This document shows, one piece after another, positions 6,462 to 9,632 of a DNA stretch of 9,632 nt. The notes under the pieces are model-generated. The model did no database searches. It had not been told where the DNA came from and saw nothing but the letters and a program-made list of their open reading frames with translations. Source of the DNA: Bacteroidota bacterium (GTDB lineage: Bacteria > Bacteroidota > Bacteroidia > Bacteroidales > FEN-979); the NCBI GenBank assembly GCA_026391755.1, contig JAPLDN010000169.1:1-9632 (forward strand). The letters run 5' to 3'. The translations under genes were made by a program, and so were the position numbers. How positions within the stretch are numbered: position 1 is the stretch's first letter; each line of letters opens with the position of its first letter.

Positions 6462-6929
6462 GTAAAGAAAGACTCCCCCTTCGTTTTTTCCGTCATTAAT
6501 AATGCCCGTGAAGGTTTCATCCATGACCGTTTTATAATTCTTCGGATTTATATACCGGGCCAGAATCTTTACGGTATTGTCGGCGTTGATCCTCACTTTT
6601 ACATAGTCGTATACATATCCCTTGCTTTTGGGATTCTGGATAAGTGAAGACACCGAGAATGTGACAAAAGCCTGCTTGTTATGGACTACTCCTGTTTCAA
6701 AATATTCCCAGGCTTCAATCGTCATTCCTCCCGTTGCATCGGGTGATTTTTCCTGTTCCACCCCCTCGGAAATCAGTTGGCATTTCACATATTTCATCAC
6801 AACCTTTACAGTTTCTCCTTTTCTGAGGGCATCCATGAGGGCTGTGAAATCATTGATCTGTGCCGCAAAACCTGTAGTTCCAAGTCCCAGGATGAATGCA
6901 GCTGCAATAAGAGTCAGGCATTTTTTCAT
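6459..6929 (-). CDS. Secreted VirK-like protein of unknown function
   Basis: A 156-residue exported protein. A signal peptide covers about 1-23 (KK at 2-3, hydrophobic core 5-20, likely cleavage after FAA). C4 precedes the core and is not a lipobox. The mature part resembles the VirK family, named after an Agrobacterium vir-region protein of about 145 residues and unknown function. The features I rely on are DFTALMDALRKGETVKVVMKYVKC (27-50), GGMTIEAWEYF (67-77), the YVYDYVKVRINADNTVKI stretch (105-122) and MDETF (136-140) near a short aromatic C-terminus. I assign this from memory of the family pattern, not a search. It is the first gene of the minus-strand run, 9 bp before hpt and divergent from purE across 58 bp. 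A periplasmic or surface location is expected. Why it travels with purine genes is unknown. Confidence 0.7.
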   Translation of the reverse strand: MKKCLTLIAAAFILGLGTTGFAAQINDFTALMDALRKGETVKVVMKYVKCQLISEGVEQEKSPDATGGMTIEAWEYFETGVVHNKQAFVTFSVSSLIQNPKSKGYVYDYVKVRINADNTVKILARYINPKNYKTVMDETFTGIINDGKNEGGVFLY

Positions 6930-6963
6930 TGTTTTTATTTTTAGTGAAATCTGTTTTTCTGTC

Positions 6964-6971
6964 TAATTTTG
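6964..6971 (+). promoter_or_regulatory. Possible -7 element for purE in the divergent gap
   Basis: TAATTTTG fits TAnnTTTG exactly and ends 16 bp before the purE ATG at 6988, giving a leader of roughly 10 nt. It lies in the 58 bp gap (6930-6987) that must also hold the promoter of the VirK-like/hpt run on the other strand. I found no exact TAnnTTTG on that strand. No purine riboswitch could fit in the leader, and no clear operator palindrome is visible in the gap. Confidence 0.45.
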
Positions 6972-6987
6972 TAAAAAACGAAAAATT

Positions 6988-7494
6988 ATGCAAGCATTGG
7001 TAAGTATTATCATGGGAAGCACTTCTGATCTTCCGGTTATGGAAGCCGCAGCAAAGTTCCTGAACGATATGCAGGTGCCTTTTGAAATCAACGCCTTGTC
7101 GGCCCACCGCACGCCCGAGAAAGTTGAAGAATTTGCAAAAGCCGCACACAATCGCGGTATCAGGGTTATCATTGCCGCTGCAGGGATGGCCGCCCATCTG
7201 CCGGGGGTGATCGCCGCTATGACGTCGGTACCGGTGATCGGTGTGCCTGTAAAAGCAACCCTTGAAGGCCTCGACTCTCTCCTTTCCATTGTACAGATGC
7301 CCCCGGGTATCCCTGTTGCTACGGTTGGTATAAATGCTTCCATGAACGCTGCTATTCTTGCCGTTGAAATACTTGCCGGCTCCGATCCTGCCCTGTATCA
7401 GAACCTGTTGAAATTCAAAGAAGACCTGAAGAAGAAGATCGTTAAGGCCAACGAAGAACTCGCCCAGGTGAAGTACGATTATAAAGTCGGTTAG
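6988..7494 (+). CDS. purE: N5-carboxyaminoimidazole ribonucleotide mutase, class I PurE
   Basis: De novo purine enzyme converting N5-CAIR to CAIR; 168 residues, normal length. The nucleotide-binding GSTSD is at 10-14, the catalytic-loop SAHRTP at 38-43, and AAGMAAHLPG at 64-73, with VDSLLSIVQMP-like LDSLLSIVQMPPGIPV at 95-110. SAHRTP, rather than the SAHKT type of AIR-carboxylating class II enzymes, points to class I. Such an enzyme needs PurK to supply N5-CAIR; no purK lies in the window. The ATG at 6988 is directly followed by the first beta strand (ALVSIIMGS). The gene is divergent from the VirK-like/hpt/adk run, placing de novo synthesis beside salvage. Its TAG stop interlocks with the TAA stop of the convergent O-methyltransferase gene, a 4 bp overlap. 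Confidence 0.97.
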   Translation: MQALVSIIMGSTSDLPVMEAAAKFLNDMQVPFEINALSAHRTPEKVEEFAKAAHNRGIRVIIAAAGMAAHLPGVIAAMTSVPVIGVPVKATLEGLDSLLSIVQMPPGIPVATVGINASMNAAILAVEILAGSDPALYQNLLKFKEDLKKKIVKANEELAQVKYDYKVG

Positions 7495-8117
7495 ATTTTC
7501 CTGGCAATCATAAGCCCGTCGCGGAAAGGAAGGAGCAGGTTCTCAACCCTGGGATCTTTCTGAACGAATTCATTGTATTCGATAATACCAAGAGTATCTT
7601 TATCGCTAGTGTCTGCTGTTAACACTTTCCCGTCCCATAAGGCGTTATCGGCCAGTATCCATCCACCCTGCCTTACCATGGGAAAAACCAGGTTGTAATA
7701 ATTGAGGTAATTCGGTTTGTCGGCATCAATAAAAACAAGGTCCCAGCATTCGTTTAATGTTGGGATGATCTTCATTGCCTCCCCTATATGCAGAGTCACA
7801 TGGTTTTCAATACCTGCTTCTTTCAGATACCTGCGGATGATGTTTTCCAGTTCAGGATTGATTTCTATCGTATGGACCATTTTTGCCGAGCCCAGGGCCA
7901 GGTTGATTGCCGAATACCCGGTAAATGTGCCTATCTCAAGCACCTTTTCAGGTTTGATCATACGGCAGATGAAACGGAGAAGGGTTCCCTGCATAGGCCC
8001 GGAGATCATGCGCGGATACACCTGGGTCAGGTGGGTCTCTCGATTGAGGGAAGCCAGAAAGGAAAGTTCCTGGCTTGAATGTGCCTCGCAGTATCGTTCT
8101 ATTTCTTCAGGGATCAT
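7491..8117 (-). CDS. Class I SAM-dependent O-methyltransferase (caffeoyl-CoA OMT-like family)
   Basis: A 208-residue cytosolic methyltransferase of the small cation-dependent O-methyltransferase family. SAM-binding motif I is VLEIGTFTGYSAI (59-71), with acidic E85 ending the second strand. The metal-binding residues expected of the family are present: D131 in IDADKPNY, and D157-N158 in ADNALW. The N-terminus is family-like (LNRETHLTQVYPRMISGPMQG, 24-44 region). Bacterial members methylate catechols and other small diols, so the substrate cannot be named. The start at 8117 gives normal length. It begins 12 bp after the methylmalonyl-CoA mutase stop and is probably cotranscribed with it, without an obvious metabolic link. 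Its stop overlaps that of purE by 4 bp. Confidence 0.93.
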   Translation of the reverse strand: MIPEEIERYCEAHSSQELSFLASLNRETHLTQVYPRMISGPMQGTLLRFICRMIKPEKVLEIGTFTGYSAINLALGSAKMVHTIEINPELENIIRRYLKEAGIENHVTLHIGEAMKIIPTLNECWDLVFIDADKPNYLNYYNLVFPMVRQGGWILADNALWDGKVLTADTSDKDTLGIIEYNEFVQKDPRVENLLLPFRDGLMIARKI

Positions 8118-8129
8118 ACGAAGGCAGTT

Positions 8130-9632
8130 TTACTTCCTGCTTTCAATAAGAATATCCAAAAGCTTAATGGCTGCATCGGAGATCACTGTCCCCGGACCAA
8201 AAATCGCGGCCGCACCGGCTTTGTAAAGAAATTCATAATCCTGGGGAGGGATTACTCCTCCCACGATCACCAGGATATCCTCCCTCCCCAGTTTTGACAG
8301 CTCCTCGATGACCTGAGGTACCAGGGTTTTATGACCTGCAGCTAGACTGGAAACACCGAGTATGTGGACCTCGTTTTCCACAGCTTGTTTTGCAGATTCT
8401 GCCGGGGTTTGGAAAAGGGGTCCAATATCTACGTCGAAGCCAATATCGGCATAACCGGTTGAAACCACCTTGGCTCCCCTGTCATGGCCGTCCTGGCCCA
8501 TCTTTGCGATCATGATCCTTGGCCTGCGGCCTTCCATTTCGGCAAATTTATCAGCCAGGGTACGCGCCTTTTTGAATGACTCGCTATCGCCCGACTCCGA
8601 AGAATATACTCCTGAAATACTACGGATCACAGCTTTATACCTCCCAAATACTTTTTCTAATGCAAATGAAATTTCACCCAGGGTGGCACGTTTACGTGCC
8701 GCATCTACCGACAACGCAAGCAGATTCCCTTCACCAGTTTCTGCTGAACGTGTAAGCGCATCAAGTGCATCCTTAACATCTTCGTTATTTCTTGAAGCCT
8801 TAAGCTGGTCAAGTCTCCTGATCTGGGATTCCCTTACAGCTGTATTGTCAATATTAAGGATATCTATGGGATCTTCCTTTTCGAGGCGGTTCATATTCAC
8901 ACCAATGATCCTGTCTTTACCTGAATCTATTCTCGCCTGTTTTCTTGCCGCTGCTTCTTCTATCCTCATTTTAGGGATGCCTGTTTCAATGGCTTTAGCC
9001 ATTCCACCCAGTTCCTCTACCTCCCGGATAAGGCGCCATGCATTGTGAGCAATGTCATTTGTGAGGGATTCCACATAATACGATCCTGCCCATGGGTCGA
9101 GAGATTTGCAAACCTGGGTTTCTTCCTGGATGTATAATTGGGTGTTCCGGGCAATACGGGCCGAGAAATCGGTTGGCAGGGCGATGGCCTCGTCAAGTGA
9201 ATTTGTATGCAGCGACTGTGTATGGCCCAATGCAGCTGCCAGGGCTTCAATACAGGTCCTGGCAACATTATTGAACGGATCCTGTTCGGTCAGGCTCCAG
9301 CCGGATGTTTGGGTGTGGGTGCGCAATGCCATGGATTTGGGATTCTTCGGATTAAACTGTTTTACCAGTTTGGCCCAAAGCATCCGACCGGCACGCATTT
9401 TGGCAATTTCCATAAAATGGTTCATGCCGGCAGCCCAGAAGAATGAAAGCCTGGGGGCGAAGGTGTCAATATCCATCCCGGCATTAATCCCCGTTCTGAG
9501 GTATTCAAGGCCGTCGGCAAGGGTGTAAGCCAGCTCAATGTCACATGTCGCACCGGCTTCCTGCATATGATAACCGCTGATAGAAATTGAATTGAATTTT
9601 GGCATGTTCTTCGAAGAGAATTCAAAAATATC
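8130..9632 (-). CDS. mutB: Methylmalonyl-CoA mutase large subunit, C-terminal part (5' end outside window)
   Basis: Adenosylcobalamin-dependent enzyme interconverting succinyl-CoA and (R)-methylmalonyl-CoA. The window holds 500 C-terminal residues of a protein usually near 715. The frame stays open to base 9632, so the gene is cut by the edge, not truncated; the ATG at 9605 is internal. Counting from the methionine at 9605, the barrel part includes SISISGYHMQEAGA (6-19) with the active-site Tyr-His pair (Y243/H244 in Propionibacterium numbering, as I recall) and RTHTQTSGWSLTEQDPFNN (95-113). The B12 domain covers about 362-491. It shows D372-x-H374-xx-G377, exactly 41 residues, S419-x-L421, exactly 27 residues, then G449-G450, matching the base-off/His-on signature with H374 as the cobalt ligand. 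The small subunit would be expected upstream, outside the window. Confidence 0.97.
   Translation of the reverse strand, partial: DIFEFSSKNMPKFNSISISGYHMQEAGATCDIELAYTLADGLEYLRTGINAGMDIDTFAPRLSFFWAAGMNHFMEIAKMRAGRMLWAKLVKQFNPKNPKSMALRTHTQTSGWSLTEQDPFNNVARTCIEALAAALGHTQSLHTNSLDEAIALPTDFSARIARNTQLYIQEETQVCKSLDPWAGSYYVESLTNDIAHNAWRLIREVEELGGMAKAIETGIPKMRIEEAAARKQARIDSGKDRIIGVNMNRLEKEDPIDILNIDNTAVRESQIRRLDQLKASRNNEDVKDALDALTRSAETGEGNLLALSVDAARKRATLGEISFALEKVFGRYKAVIRSISGVYSSESGDSESFKKARTLADKFAEMEGRRPRIMIAKMGQDGHDRGAKVVSTGYADIGFDVDIGPLFQTPAESAKQAVENEVHILGVSSLAAGHKTLVPQVIEELSKLGREDILVIVGGVIPPQDYEFLYKAGAAAIFGPGTVISDAAIKLLDILIESRK

Larger units (their letters stand above)
3658..6929 (-). other. Predicted five-gene transcription unit: VirK-like, hpt, adk, obg, PAP2
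   Basis: Five same-strand genes follow each other with gaps of 9, 24, 22 and 40 bp and no terminator-like hairpin with a T-run between them. The hpt-adk-obg core is a recognisable Bacteroidota order; the flanking VirK-like and PAP2 genes are less expected. The main promoter should be in 6930-6987, shared divergently with purE. A weaker internal start before hpt and a break at the palindrome after obg are possible. Confidence 0.65.

Noticed and set aside
7717..8226. 169-codon plus-strand open frame opposite the O-methyltransferase
   Set aside because: It spans antisense to two well-supported genes and their junction, with no motif or start context.
8470..9048. 192-codon plus-strand open frame opposite mutB
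   Set aside because: It is Ser/Leu/Ile-rich without any domain and lies entirely antisense to well-conserved mutB codons, so it is a shadow frame.
9605..9632. Idea that mutB is a truncated gene starting at the ATG at 9605
   Set aside because: The nine upstream codons to the window edge remain open and read DIFEFSSKN, matching the mutase just before MPKFNSISISGYH. The gene simply continues past the window.

Overview
The window looks like an ordinary chromosomal segment of a Bacteroidota bacterium, probably in or near Bacteroidales. I base this on four things. The minus-strand gene order hpt-adk-obg is familiar from that phylum. No gene has a clear Shine-Dalgarno sequence, and A/T-rich leaders are seen instead. 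Several sequences match the Bacteroidota -7 promoter element TAnnTTTG. Obg and adenylate kinase are short forms of the kind seen there. Base composition is moderate and even, and I see no mobile element, CRISPR array, RNA gene or prophage. Coding density is very high: the longest gap between genes is 78 bp, so no stretch over 300 bp lacks a gene.

Layout. (1) 62-3671, plus strand: a KUP/KimA-like potassium transporter of the APC superfamily, a CbpA-type DnaJ co-chaperone 10 bp later, then, after a 78 bp gap with an inverted repeat, a secreted protein resembling a small outer-membrane beta-barrel. (2) 3658-6929, minus strand: a tight five-gene run read from high to low coordinates, namely a VirK-like secreted protein, hpt (purine salvage), adk (adenylate kinase), obg (ribosome-assembly GTPase) and a PAP2-family membrane phosphatase. 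(3) 6988-7494, plus strand: purE (de novo purine synthesis), divergent from the VirK-like/hpt run across a 58 bp gap. (4) 7491-9632, minus strand: the C-terminal two thirds of the B12-dependent methylmalonyl-CoA mutase large subunit (its 5' end lies beyond the window edge), followed 12 bp later by a class I O-methyltransferase.

How the genes fit together. The centre of the window is a purine node: PurE on one side, and Hpt, Adk and the GTPase Obg on the other, arranged divergently. Methylmalonyl-CoA mutase serves the succinate/propionate route common in anaerobic Bacteroidota. The potassium transporter and J-protein pair suggests ion homeostasis and protein quality control, but nothing shows that they work together. 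Both convergent gene pairs overlap at their 3' ends, by 14 bp and 4 bp.

I found no convincing undescribed system. The points most worth a second look are the VirK-like gene heading the purine/obg run, the divergent purE arrangement, an 18 bp perfect palindrome across the obg stop codon, the inverted repeat before the barrel gene, and the repeated TAnnTTTG elements very close to start codons.
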